Below, piece by piece: positions 50,546 through 58,820 of a stretch of 64,000 nucleotides of DNA (its first letter is position 1; each line of letters begins with the position of its first letter). The DNA comes from Gemmatimonadota bacterium (lineage in GTDB: Bacteria > Gemmatimonadota > Gemmatimonadetes > Gemmatimonadales > GWC2-71-9). The stretch is taken from contig JADJOM010000003.1 of NCBI GenBank assembly GCA_016713785.1, positions 1,817,501 to 1,881,500 on the forward strand. Direction: 5' to 3'. Made by a program: the position numbers and the translations under genes. Below the pieces are notes generated by a model that searched no databases, was not told where the DNA came from, and was given only the letters and a program-made list of their open reading frames with translations.

Positions 50546-52117
50546 CTATTCCTCCGCCTTCTTCTTGGCCCGGGTCCGGGGCGCCGCCTTCTTCTTTGGC
50601 GGCGGAGCCTCGGCCTCCTCCGATGCCTCCGGCGCGGGTTTCGCCGCCTTCTTCCGGGCGGGGGCCCGGCCCTTCTTCACCGGCTCGGCTGCGGGCGCCT
50701 CCTCCTCGAGGTTCACCACGCCGATCATCGGGATCACCGCGGAGGCCGACCCGAGCCGGGTACCACGACGGAACCGCAGGCCGCCGCGCACCGACGCCGC
50801 CTCGGCATTGGTGGCAGGGGCCGGCTGGTCCTCACCGCCAGCGGCGTCGGTGGCCGCGGACGGCGCGATCCCGGGCACCGGGCCGGAGTCGGTGCGCCGC
50901 CCGATGACCTCGTAGTCGTCCTCGCCCAGCTTCCGCACATCCGCCACCTCGGCGTCGTGGGCCTGCCGCAGGAGGCGGAAGAAGCGGCCGCTGTCGAGCA
51001 GGGGGTCCTGACGGCCGTAGAGGGCCGACATCCGATTGCGGACGGCATCATGCCCCGACGGCGAGGGCAGTTCCGCCAGCGCCCGGCGCAGGAGATCGAA
51101 GGCCCGGGCGAGCGTCAGGCCCTCCTGCTTCGGCGCGGCGGGGGCGGCCGCGGTGGGCGCACGCTCCTCCGCCGGACGGGCGTGTTCTCCACTGTCCCGC
51201 GCCTCGCGCTCGCCACCCCGGCCCCGGCCCCGGCCCCGGCGGCCACGGCCGCGGCGGCTCCGGCCTTCCTCGCCGGCTCCCCCCTCTTCGGCAGGTTCCA
51301 CGGCCTCCGGCCGGGGGGCACGCGTGGGCGCCCGGGCGGGCGCCTCGGCGGCACCCCCCAGCGGCGCCACCTCGTACTGCCCGTTCTCCATCTTGGAGAG
51401 CTTGATCAGCCCCTTGTGGCTCGCCTCGAGCACGAACTTCGAGAACCGGCTGTAGCCGGCGTTCTTCTCGTCGAAATTCGGGTCGATCTGCTGCATCACC
51501 TGCTTGAGGCGGTCGGAGCGCATCACGTCGCCGTCGCGCGCCATCGTCGCCACGGCCTCCTGGACCAGGGCCCAGGGGTCCTTCTGGGTCGACGGCGCGT
51601 CGGCTTCCTTGGTGAGGCCGGCCAGGTCGGAGTAGCTGTAGTACTCATCGCAGTTCTGGATCAGCAGGTCGCTGGCCGACTCCCGGATCCCGACCCCGAT
51701 GACGTACTTGCCGTACTCCTTGAGCTTGATCACCAGCATCGAGAAGTCGCTGTCCCCGGAGAGCAGGATGAAGGTCCCGATCTCGGGGCGGGTGAACACC
51801 AGCTCCATCGCGTCGATGGCGAGGCGGATGTCCGTCGCGTTCTTCTTGTTGGTGCCGAACGCCGGGGCGAAGATCAGGTCGATCGACGACTCCGACAGCG
51901 GCACGATGTACTGGTGGTACCGGCGCCAGTCGGCGTAGGCGCGGGAGACCGCGACCTTGCCCTTGATGATGTCGCTGTTGAGGAGGTGCTTCAGTTCCTT
52001 GGTGAGGTCCGAGCGGATCCCCAGCGTGACGTTGTCGAAGTCGATCATCAACGCGGCGTTGGGCGCGTGGAGGGGAGGATCCCCGGCACGCAGGTGTCGC
52101 AGGTGGGGTGTGGTCAC
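50546..52117 (-). CDS. NYN-domain nuclease-like protein with two OST-HTH/LOTUS-like domains
   Basis: The product is about 523 aa. Residues 10-170 are an NYN (LabA/PIN-like) domain, with AALMIDFDNVTLGIRSDL, NKKNATDIRLAIDAMELVF and FILLSGDSDFSMLVIKLKEY; these Asp residues form the metal site. An OST-HTH-like domain follows (WALVQEAVATMARDGDVMRS to NGQYEV), then an Arg/Gly-rich linker, a second similar domain (LTLARAFDLLRRALAELPSP to DDYEV), and a Lys/Ala/Pro-rich tail ending RTRAKKKAEE. Family members are candidate RNases. GTG at 52117 is preferred; a GTG at 52186 abuts its own GGAGGA sequence. Confidence 0.83.
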   Translation of the reverse strand: MTTPHLRHLRAGDPPLHAPNAALMIDFDNVTLGIRSDLTKELKHLLNSDIIKGKVAVSRAYADWRRYHQYIVPLSESSIDLIFAPAFGTNKKNATDIRLAIDAMELVFTRPEIGTFILLSGDSDFSMLVIKLKEYGKYVIGVGIRESASDLLIQNCDEYYSYSDLAGLTKEADAPSTQKDPWALVQEAVATMARDGDVMRSDRLKQVMQQIDPNFDEKNAGYSRFSKFVLEASHKGLIKLSKMENGQYEVAPLGGAAEAPARAPTRAPRPEAVEPAEEGGAGEEGRSRRGRGRRGRGRGRGGEREARDSGEHARPAEERAPTAAAPAAPKQEGLTLARAFDLLRRALAELPSPSGHDAVRNRMSALYGRQDPLLDSGRFFRLLRQAHDAEVADVRKLGEDDYEVIGRRTDSGPVPGIAPSAATDAAGGEDQPAPATNAEAASVRGGLRFRRGTRLGSASAVIPMIGVVNLEEEAPAAEPVKKGRAPARKKAAKPAPEASEEAEAPPPKKKAAPRTRAKKKAEE

Positions 52118-52212
52118 ATTCCGTCTTGGGTCTGGGATCGCGGGGGGAGCGCGGGGCGTAAGGGAGGGAGGGCTCGCGCCGCTCACTCCTCCGTGCCCGC
52201 CTCGCCATCGCG

Positions 52213-52259
52213 GATCCCGGCGCGGCCGCCACCATGGCGGTCCTGAGCAGGCCGGGATC
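52213..52259. terminator. Inverted repeat after wecB
   Basis: GATCCCGGC (52213-52221) and GCCGGGATC (52251-52259) are perfect 9-bp arms with a 29-nt foldable loop, 44 nt past the wecB stop on the minus strand. It could end the activator-kinase-wecB operon. TAGATT on the minus strand (52268-52273) just before it may be a -10 box for the NYN gene, with a leader of about 140 nt. Confidence 0.45.
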
Positions 52260-52302
52260 AGGGGACAAATCTACAGCGGGTGCCCGTCCGGCGGCGAGGG
52301 GG

Positions 52303-53394
52303 TCAGGGAAGACAGAGGGCGGCGATCACCCGCTCCCCGGCGCGGCCATCCCAGCCCTCCGGGCGCCCCGGCTGGTAGCCGCCGCCCGCCCGCCGGGCCA
52401 GCACCGCGGCCACCGCAAGGTTGATCCCCTCCCGGCTGGAGGGAATCAGGCGGTTGGTGCCCTCGGTGATCGTGACGGGCCGTTCGGTGTTGGGGCGTGC
52501 GGTCAGGCACGGGACGCCGAGCACCGTGGTCTCCTCCTGCAGGCCGCCGGAGTCGGTCAGCACCAGGGTGGCGCGGTCCACCAGGGAGACGGTCTCGAGG
52601 TAGCTGAGCGGGTCGAGGAGGGTCACGCGCCGGGCCAGTTCCGACAGGCCGAACTCCCCGATGCGCTGCCGGGTCCGGGGATGGATCGGGAAGATCACCG
52701 GCATCTGCCCGGCCAGGTCGTCCAGGGCGCCGAGGATCTCCCGGAGCAGCTCAGGGTGGTCCACGTTGGAGGGCCGGTGGAAGGTGCAGAACGCGTACGG
52801 TCGCCCGGCCACGCCGTGCGCCTCCGGGGCCCCGAGTGCCGCCGCCTTCCCGCGCAGGGTGAGCAGGGTGTCGACCATCACGTTGCCGACGAACCGGATC
52901 TTCTCCGCGGGGACCCCTTCCGCCAGCAGGTTCGCGTCGGCGTCCCGGCTCGGCGTGAGCAGCCGGTCGGCGAGGACGTCGGTCACCAGCCGGTTGATCT
53001 CCTCCGGCATGGCGCGGTCACGGCTGCGGAGCCCGGCCTCCACGTGCGCCACCTTCACCCCACGCTTGGCCGCCACCAGGGAACAGGCCATCGTCGAATT
53101 GACATCGCCGTAGACCACCACCCACTCGGGGGCCAGGCGCTCCAGCACCGGCTCGAACTCCGTCATGATCCTGGCGGTCTGCACCGCGTGGCTCCCCGAG
53201 CCCACCCCCAGGTTCACGTCCGGGGCCGGGAGCTCGAGGTCGGTGAAGAACCGGTCGCTCATCGCGGCGTCGTAGTGCTGGCCGGTGTGGACCAGGAACT
53301 GCTCGACGCCGCCGCGTGCGCGGCCGGCCCGGAGCACCGGCGCCACCTTCATGAAGTTGGGCCGGGCACCGACGATATGCAGGAGACGGGTCAT
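52303..53394 (-). CDS. wecB: UDP-N-acetylglucosamine 2-epimerase (non-hydrolysing)
   Basis: The 363 aa GT-B-like protein shows LLHIVGARPNFMKVAPVLRA, GQHYDAAMSDRFFTDLELP, VYGDVNSTMACSLVAAKRGV, HVEAGLRSRDRAMPEEINRL, FPIHPRTRQRIGEFG and DSGGLQEETTVLGVPCLTAR. It interconverts UDP-GlcNAc and UDP-ManNAc, a precursor for surface polysaccharide. It overlaps the histidine kinase stop by ATGA, so precursor synthesis is co-expressed with the regulators of the exopolysaccharide locus. Confidence 0.93.
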   Translation of the reverse strand: MTRLLHIVGARPNFMKVAPVLRAGRARGGVEQFLVHTGQHYDAAMSDRFFTDLELPAPDVNLGVGSGSHAVQTARIMTEFEPVLERLAPEWVVVYGDVNSTMACSLVAAKRGVKVAHVEAGLRSRDRAMPEEINRLVTDVLADRLLTPSRDADANLLAEGVPAEKIRFVGNVMVDTLLTLRGKAAALGAPEAHGVAGRPYAFCTFHRPSNVDHPELLREILGALDDLAGQMPVIFPIHPRTRQRIGEFGLSELARRVTLLDPLSYLETVSLVDRATLVLTDSGGLQEETTVLGVPCLTARPNTERPVTITEGTNRLIPSSREGINLAVAAVLARRAGGGYQPGRPEGWDGRAGERVIAALCLP

Positions 53395-54494
53395 TGCCGT
53401 TCGGAGGCGAGCGGAAGGTCGAGTTCGAAGAAGAAACGGGTGCCGGTCTCGGTGGCGGTCTCGACCTTGAGGGTCGATCGCATGGCCTCCACCAGCTTCC
53501 GGCAGATCGAGAGGCCGAGTCCGGCGCCGGAGAAGGCGTACTCGCCCTGCTTCTGGCGGCGCCGGAACGGCTCGAAGAGCGTCAGCATGGCGTGGGGGGG
53601 GATCCCGCGGCCGGTGTCTCGAACGGAGAACTGCACCGTGTTCCCGACGCCCTGGTCGCCCCGCAGCTCCACGTACCCTTCCGAGGTGAACTTGAGCGCG
53701 TTGGTGGTCAGGTTGAGGAGCACCCGGGAAAGCGCCACCGGGTGCCCCACCCGGAAGTCCTCCGGCGGCATGAACAGGCGGACCGACAGCCCCTTCTCCT
53801 CGGCGATCGGCTGCACGATGTCCCGCACCGACTCGAAGATGTCCGCGATCGAGAAGGGCAGCGGGTCGAGGTCCACCAGCCGATCGCCCCCACGCGCCAG
53901 CTCGATCACGTCGCTGGCGAGGGAGGAGAGCCCGAACGCGGCGGAGTAGATCAGCCCGAGCTGGCGTTCCTGCACCGCGTTGATCGGCCCGCTGCGGGCG
54001 CGCTGCAGCGTCTCGGCCAGAAAGAGGATGGAGGTCAGCGGGGAGCGGAGGTCGTGGGCCACCTCGACCACCAGTTCCATGCCGTCCGGCCCCGAGAGCC
54101 GGTCGGCGAAGTGCTGGGCCCAGTCCGGCTCCAGGGCCCAGTGCACCTTCTCGATGGCGCAGAGCAGGCCGAGCAGGGCAGCACCGTCCGGTGGGGGGGA
54201 GAGCCGCTCCGCCTGCCCCACCAGGTGCCGCCGGGTGAGATCCACCAGGCGCCGGGTGAGCACCGTGCGGGGCAGGCCGTCGACAGCCGCCGCCTCGCCG
54301 CGCGCGGCCCGACCCACCGCGGCCGCGACCTGGGCCAGCAGCCCGCGGACCTCCTCCTGCGCCGGGCTGTCCTCGGCCACCTGCTCCCAATCCGCCCCGA
54401 CAGCGGTGATCGCGCGGTCGAAGGCGTCCCAGAGCTCTGCGGTGATCTCCTGCCCGCCGGCGCGTGCGCAGACCGGCTCGCCGGCGCGTGCCAT
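53391..54494 (-). CDS. Soluble sensor histidine kinase of the exopolysaccharide locus
   Basis: The 367 aa protein has no transmembrane segment. An all-alpha N-terminal region of about 135 residues of unknown type precedes the H-box EVAHDLRSPLTSILFLAETL (His near residue 147), then the N-box LLNLTTNALKFTSEGYVELR, G1 (VRDTGRGIPPHAMLTLFEPF), and G2 (GAGLGLSICRKLVEAMRSTL). It probably phosphorylates the sigma-54 response regulator encoded directly upstream (TGATG overlap). The lack of a membrane sensor suggests a cytoplasmic cue or a partner. A GTG 3 nt upstream is an alternative start. Confidence 0.9.
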   Translation of the reverse strand: MARAGEPVCARAGGQEITAELWDAFDRAITAVGADWEQVAEDSPAQEEVRGLLAQVAAAVGRAARGEAAAVDGLPRTVLTRRLVDLTRRHLVGQAERLSPPPDGAALLGLLCAIEKVHWALEPDWAQHFADRLSGPDGMELVVEVAHDLRSPLTSILFLAETLQRARSGPINAVQERQLGLIYSAAFGLSSLASDVIELARGGDRLVDLDPLPFSIADIFESVRDIVQPIAEEKGLSVRLFMPPEDFRVGHPVALSRVLLNLTTNALKFTSEGYVELRGDQGVGNTVQFSVRDTGRGIPPHAMLTLFEPFRRRQKQGEYAFSGAGLGLSICRKLVEAMRSTLKVETATETGTRFFFELDLPLASERQ

Positions 54495-56020
54495 CACTCC
54501 GCGGACCCCGAGAGATCGTCGCGCTGGAAGTTGTGCTTGTCCATCAGGCGGTACAGGGTGGTCCGGTCGATGTTGGCCAGCCGTGCCGCCTTGGACATGT
54601 TGCCGCCGGCCCGCCCGATCAGCCGGGTGAGGTATTCCTTCTCGAACTGCGCCACCACCCGGTCCTTCGCGACGTGGTAGGCCTCATCGAGCACCGGCGC
54701 GGCGATCGCGGACTCCGAGGGGTACTCGGAGCCATCCTCGTAGATCGGGATGTCATTGGGCTGGATCATCTGGTCCGGCTCAGCCAGGACCGCCACGTGC
54801 TCGATCACGTTCTGCAGCTCACGCACATTGCCGCGCCACGGGCGCGAGCGCAGGAAGGCGATGCTGGCGTCGGTGAGCTTGGGCAGGCGGTCGCCCATCT
54901 GGCGGTGCCGCTGCCAGTAGTAGGTCAGGAAGTGGTTGGCCAGCAGCGGGATGTCCTCCGGCCGCTTGCGGAGGGGGGGCAGCTTGATCGGGACCACCCG
55001 CAGGCGGTAGAACAGGTCGCCACGCAGAATGCCCTGATTCACGGCTTCCTGCGGATCGCGGTTGGTGGCCGCCACGTACCGCACGTCGACCACGGCGTCC
55101 TGGGTCTCGCTGCCCACCCGGCGCACCACCCCGTCCTGGATCACCCGCAGCAGCTTGGCCTGCAGCGGCATCGACATCTCGGTGAGCTCGTCGAGGAACA
55201 GCGTACCGCCGTTGGCGGTCTCGAGCAGCCCGGGCTTGTCGCGGTCGGCGCCGGTGAAGGCGCCCTTGCGGTGGCCGAACATCTCGGACTCGAGCAGGGG
55301 CTCGGGCAGCGCGGCGCAGTTGATCGGCACCAGGGTCCGGCTGGCGCGCCGGCTGTGCTGATGGATGAACTGGGCGATGACCTCCTTGCCGGTCCCGCTC
55401 TCGCCGGAGATGAACACCGAGGCATCCGTGGCCGCGACCTTCCGGGCCAGGTCCACCGCCTTGCGGAACAGGGGCGAGATGCCGATGAGCGAGATCTTGT
55501 CGCTGTGACCGCCCTGGGTGGCGAGCTGCTGCTTGAGGTCCCGGGTCTCGCGCGCCACCATGACGGCATGCGACGCGCGGCCGATGAGCACCTGCAGGTG
55601 GGTGGCGGAGAACGGCTTCGGCAGGTAGTCCCAGGCCCCGGCGCGCAGGGCCTCGATGCTGCTGGTCACGCTCGGGTTGCCGGTCATCACCACCACGATG
55701 GTATCCCGGTTGAACTCGAGGGCCGAGCGGAGGATGTCCATCCCGGAGGTCTGCGACATGTAGAGGTCGACGAGGATGATGTCGAACTTCCGCCGCTTGA
55801 CCACCTCCAGCGCCTCCTCCCCGCGGCCGATGAGGGTGACGTTGTAGCCGTCCATCTGGAGGACGCTCGCGCAACTCTCCCGGAGGGTCCGCTCATCGTC
55901 CACGATGAGGATGCGGATGCTGGCCTTGACCTCACCGGGGATGGAGAGGGGATCCCGTCCGCCGGATTCGCCCGGCGGCCCATCGGGCCGCCGGGGGGTG
56001 TGCGTCAGCGAGGATCCCAT
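54494..56020 (-). CDS. Sigma-54-dependent response regulator (NtrC/PrsR-like)
   Basis: The 508 aa protein has a receiver domain (RILIVDDERTLRESCASVLQ, phospho-Asp85 in IILVDLYMS, Lys in YLPKPF), an AAA+ domain with Walker A FISGESGTGKEVIAQ, the sigma-54 contact loop KGAFTGADRDKPGLLE, and NPQEAVN-type sensor region, then a Fis-type helix-turn-helix (NMSKAARLANIDRTTLYRLM). It activates sigma-54 RNA polymerase. The start ATG at 56020 has AAGGAG 7 nt upstream. Its own promoter appears to be sigma-54 type, with palindromic sites upstream, so it may autoactivate. Its context next to exosortase genes parallels PrsR. Confidence 0.93.
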   Translation of the reverse strand: MGSSLTHTPRRPDGPPGESGGRDPLSIPGEVKASIRILIVDDERTLRESCASVLQMDGYNVTLIGRGEEALEVVKRRKFDIILVDLYMSQTSGMDILRSALEFNRDTIVVVMTGNPSVTSSIEALRAGAWDYLPKPFSATHLQVLIGRASHAVMVARETRDLKQQLATQGGHSDKISLIGISPLFRKAVDLARKVAATDASVFISGESGTGKEVIAQFIHQHSRRASRTLVPINCAALPEPLLESEMFGHRKGAFTGADRDKPGLLETANGGTLFLDELTEMSMPLQAKLLRVIQDGVVRRVGSETQDAVVDVRYVAATNRDPQEAVNQGILRGDLFYRLRVVPIKLPPLRKRPEDIPLLANHFLTYYWQRHRQMGDRLPKLTDASIAFLRSRPWRGNVRELQNVIEHVAVLAEPDQMIQPNDIPIYEDGSEYPSESAIAAPVLDEAYHVAKDRVVAQFEKEYLTRLIGRAGGNMSKAARLANIDRTTLYRLMDKHNFQRDDLSGSAE

Positions 56021-56131
56021 CGGTCACTCCTTCGGTCCAGCCGGGGGGCCCCGGGGACCATGCAAAACCGCCAGATTCCGGTGTCTCGCGCGGCCGGTGG
56101 GGCCGCAAACGGTGGTTAGACACCTTTACCT

Positions 56132-56147
56132 TGCATCCTTGGTGCCA
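56132..56147 (-). promoter_or_regulatory. Sigma-54 promoter of the activator operon
   Basis: On the minus strand TGGCAC CAAGG ATGCA carries the invariant GG-N10-GC spacing and an exact -24 box (TGGCAC). It lies 112 nt upstream of the activator ATG at 56020. Confidence 0.7.
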
Positions 56148-56210
56148 CACCCCGGTGCGTGGAGGAGTCAGCAGGATGTTGCACAAGCTACATTCTATTG
56201 CCTTCGGCGA

Positions 56211-56234
56211 GCAACAATGTTGCGTGAACGCAAC
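56211..56234. promoter_or_regulatory. Overlapping GTTGC palindromes: probable enhancer sites
   Basis: GCAACAATGTTGC (56211-56223) and GTTGCGTGAACGCAAC (56219-56234) are perfect inverted repeats sharing a GTTGC arm. They lie about 70 bp upstream of the -24 box of the minus sigma-54 promoter and about 90 bp upstream of the plus one, the usual place for NtrC-type binding. A further GTTGC occurs at 56179. Confidence 0.6.
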
Positions 56235-56319
56235 ACCTAGGGGTATCCCAGCCTGAAACGGGGGGCCCCTCGCAGGGTGCAAGTCGGCGTCCGGCTCGCA
56301 TCTCCCACCGACTCGCCGC

Positions 56320-56333
56320 GGTATTGACTTTGC
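56320..56333 (+). promoter_or_regulatory. Possible sigma-54 promoter for the tyrosine kinase gene
   Basis: GG (56320-56321), N10 and GC (56332-56333) with a good -12 box (TTTGCA) but a poor -24 box (CGGTAT). The predicted transcript start, about 56345, supports the kinase start at 56402 over 56351. Confidence 0.4.
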
Positions 56334-56401
56334 ACTAGGGTCAGCCGACCATGAGCGACCGTCAGGGTCGTTCGGAACCCCCAGCAGACGCCAGGACGCC
56401 A

Positions 56402-58810
56402 ATGGCAGGCAAAATCGTCACGTCGAAGAGCGCAGCGCTCACCAGTGACCGCGCCGTCGACATCACGCCGTTCCAGGGACACGGCGCCCCGCTCGGGGCT
56501 CCGGAGCCCCGGGAAGAGGGCGTCAACTTCGGCCGCTACCTCTCCGCCCTGAAGCGGTACCGGTGGCTGATGCTGCTCATCCTGCTGCTGGGCACCACCC
56601 TGGGCGTGGTTGCCACCAAGTTCGTCCCGCCGGAGTACATGGCCACCGCCACCATCTGGATCGAGGACCAGGGCGGCCGCTCCGGTCCGCTCCGGTCCGG
56701 CGAGCTCTTCAATCAGTTTGGCTACGTCCAGTTGCTGCAGACGCCGATGGTGTATGAACCGGTGGTGCACCGCCTGCGCCTCTACGTGGCGCCCAAGCAG
56801 ATCCGGGACACCGTGCTGTTCAGCACGTTCGACATTGGCGAGCGGTTCCGGACGGGGAAGTTCAGCTTGACCATCCAGGAGGGGGGCAAGCAGTACACGC
56901 TCTTCCGGGCCGGCAAGGAGATCGAGACCGGGCAACTCGGGGACTCCATCGGCCGCCGTCAGGGCTGGCTGTGGGCCCCTGCGTCGGCGCTGTTCAAGGG
57001 CCGCGCGGAGATCGAGTTCAAGCTGACCGATCCGCGCCTCGAGCTGCAGAAGCTGATGGCCGACCTGCGGGCGCAGATGCCGGAGAAGGGCACCTTCATG
57101 CGGGTGTCGCTGGCCAGCAAGGAAAAGAACCGCGTGGCCGGCGTCCTCAACGCCATCAGCCAGGAGTTCGTGGACATCGCCGCGGACCTCAAGCGCCGCA
57201 AGCTGACCGAGTTGCGTGTCGCCCTGGATTCCCAGGTGACGACGGCCTACCAGAATCTGCGGGAGGCCGAGGCACGCCTGAAGAACTTCCAGATCGCGAC
57301 GATCACTCAGCCCCGCTCCGGGGCGTTGCCGGTCTCCCCCGGGTTGTCGACGACCACCGGGGATGCCACGGCGCTCTATACGCAACAGCGGGTGCAGCTG
57401 GACCAGCTCCGGCGGGACCGGCAGCAGATCGAGGCCGTGCTCGAGCGCGGACGGGCCGGGGCCATCACGGTGGATGCCTTCCAGACCATCCCCTCGGTGA
57501 ACCTGGCCCCGCAGCTCAAGCAGGCCCTCTCCGACCTCACCATCCGGGAAGCGGAGATGTCCGCGCTGCTCCAGCGGTATACGCCCGACCACCCGATGGT
57601 GAAGTCCACCCAGCAGACGATCGACCACCTCCGGAACCAGGCGATTCCGCAGTATGCGCAGGCCCTCATCGACCAGCTCCGGTACCAGGAGTCAGATCTC
57701 GAGGGTCGGCTGCGGCAAAGCGCCACCGAACTGGCGGCCGTGCCCACGGTGACCATCACGGAAACGCGACTCACCCGGGACCTGCAGGCGGCGGATGAGC
57801 TGTTCAAGATGCTCAACGGACGACTCGAGGAGGCCAAGCTCTCCGAGCTCTCCGCTATCCCCGATGTCCGGGTGCTGGACTGGGCCGTGGCGCCGCAGAA
57901 GCCAGCCAGCAACTCCGCGCCGAAGATCATCCTGATGGCCCTGGGCGCGAGCGTGGGCCTGGCGGTGGGCCTGGCGCTGCTGCTCGACCAGTTGGACAAG
58001 CGGTTCCGCTACCCGGAACAGGTGTCGAGCGAGCTGGGGCTGCCGATCCTGGGCGCGATTCCCGCCATCAAGAAAACGCGGCGCGGTGAACTCGCCGCGG
58101 ACCAGGCGGCCCAAGTGGTCGAGGCCTTCCGCACCGTGCGCCTCAACCTGGCGCATTCCTACGGTGCGGCCGGTCCGGTAACCCTGACGATCTCCAGCGC
58201 AGGCGCCGGCGACGGCAAGTCACTGGTCTCCTCCAACCTGGCGGTCTCCTTTTCCGAGGCCGGGTACCGCACGCTGCTGATCGACGGTGACATCCGCCGC
58301 GGGGAGATCCACCGCATGTTCGGCGTGGACCGTCGCCCCGGGCTGCTGGACTACCTCACCGGCGAGGCGCCGCTCGACGACATCATCCGGCCCACCAGCC
58401 AGCGGGGGCTGTCGGTCATCCCGTGCGGCACCCGCCGGCACCAGGGCCCGGAGCTGCTCGGATCGGCCGCGATGGCCGAACTGATGGGAGAGATGAAGGC
58501 CCGCTTCGACGTGGTGATCGTCGACAGCCCGCCACTTGGGGCCGGCATCGACCCGTTCGTGCTGGGCACGGCCACCGGCCACATGGTGATGGTCTTCCGC
58601 TCCGGCGAGACCGACCGACAGATGGCCGAGGCGAAGCTCCGGCTGCTGGACCGGCTGCCGGTGCGGGTACTCGGGGCGGTGTTGAACGAGATTCAGGCGG
58701 ACGGGGTGTACCGGTACTACTCGTACCTGTACGGCTACTCGTCCGACGAGGAACAGGCGCCGCCGCAGGTGGCGGCCCAGTCCAGCGCGGGGACCAGCGG
58801 CGGGGAGTAG
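56402..58810 (+). CDS. Wzc-type polysaccharide co-polymerase / BY tyrosine autokinase
   Basis: The 802 aa protein has an N-terminal Wzz/PCP domain between two membrane helices (YRWLMLLILLLGTTLGVVAT; KIILMALGASVGLAVGLALL), long coiled-coil stretches, and a cytoplasmic BY-kinase domain with Walker A SAGAGDGKSLVSSNLA, Walker A' LLIDGDIRRGEIHRM and Walker B FDVVIVDSPPLG. The C-terminus has a Tyr cluster (VYRYYSYLYGYSS) as autophosphorylation site. Such proteins control polymer length and export. ATG 56402 has AGGA 5 nt before; ATG 56351 would add 17 residues but has no ribosome-binding site. Confidence 0.92.
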   Translation: MAGKIVTSKSAALTSDRAVDITPFQGHGAPLGAPEPREEGVNFGRYLSALKRYRWLMLLILLLGTTLGVVATKFVPPEYMATATIWIEDQGGRSGPLRSGELFNQFGYVQLLQTPMVYEPVVHRLRLYVAPKQIRDTVLFSTFDIGERFRTGKFSLTIQEGGKQYTLFRAGKEIETGQLGDSIGRRQGWLWAPASALFKGRAEIEFKLTDPRLELQKLMADLRAQMPEKGTFMRVSLASKEKNRVAGVLNAISQEFVDIAADLKRRKLTELRVALDSQVTTAYQNLREAEARLKNFQIATITQPRSGALPVSPGLSTTTGDATALYTQQRVQLDQLRRDRQQIEAVLERGRAGAITVDAFQTIPSVNLAPQLKQALSDLTIREAEMSALLQRYTPDHPMVKSTQQTIDHLRNQAIPQYAQALIDQLRYQESDLEGRLRQSATELAAVPTVTITETRLTRDLQAADELFKMLNGRLEEAKLSELSAIPDVRVLDWAVAPQKPASNSAPKIILMALGASVGLAVGLALLLDQLDKRFRYPEQVSSELGLPILGAIPAIKKTRRGELAADQAAQVVEAFRTVRLNLAHSYGAAGPVTLTISSAGAGDGKSLVSSNLAVSFSEAGYRTLLIDGDIRRGEIHRMFGVDRRPGLLDYLTGEAPLDDIIRPTSQRGLSVIPCGTRRHQGPELLGSAAMAELMGEMKARFDVVIVDSPPLGAGIDPFVLGTATGHMVMVFRSGETDRQMAEAKLRLLDRLPVRVLGAVLNEIQADGVYRYYSYLYGYSSDEEQAPPQVAAQSSAGTSGGE

Positions 58811-58820
58811 GCGGCGGGCG

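Noticed and set aside
56324..56352. TTGACT before the tyrosine kinase gene as a sigma-70 promoter
   Set aside because: The -35-like TTGACT has no -10 box at 16-18 bp; the position would run into the first ATG.
56351..56401. Upstream ATG for the tyrosine kinase
   Set aside because: No ribosome-binding site, and only about 6 nt from the transcript start predicted by the GG-N10-GC element; ATG 56402 has AGGA at good spacing.
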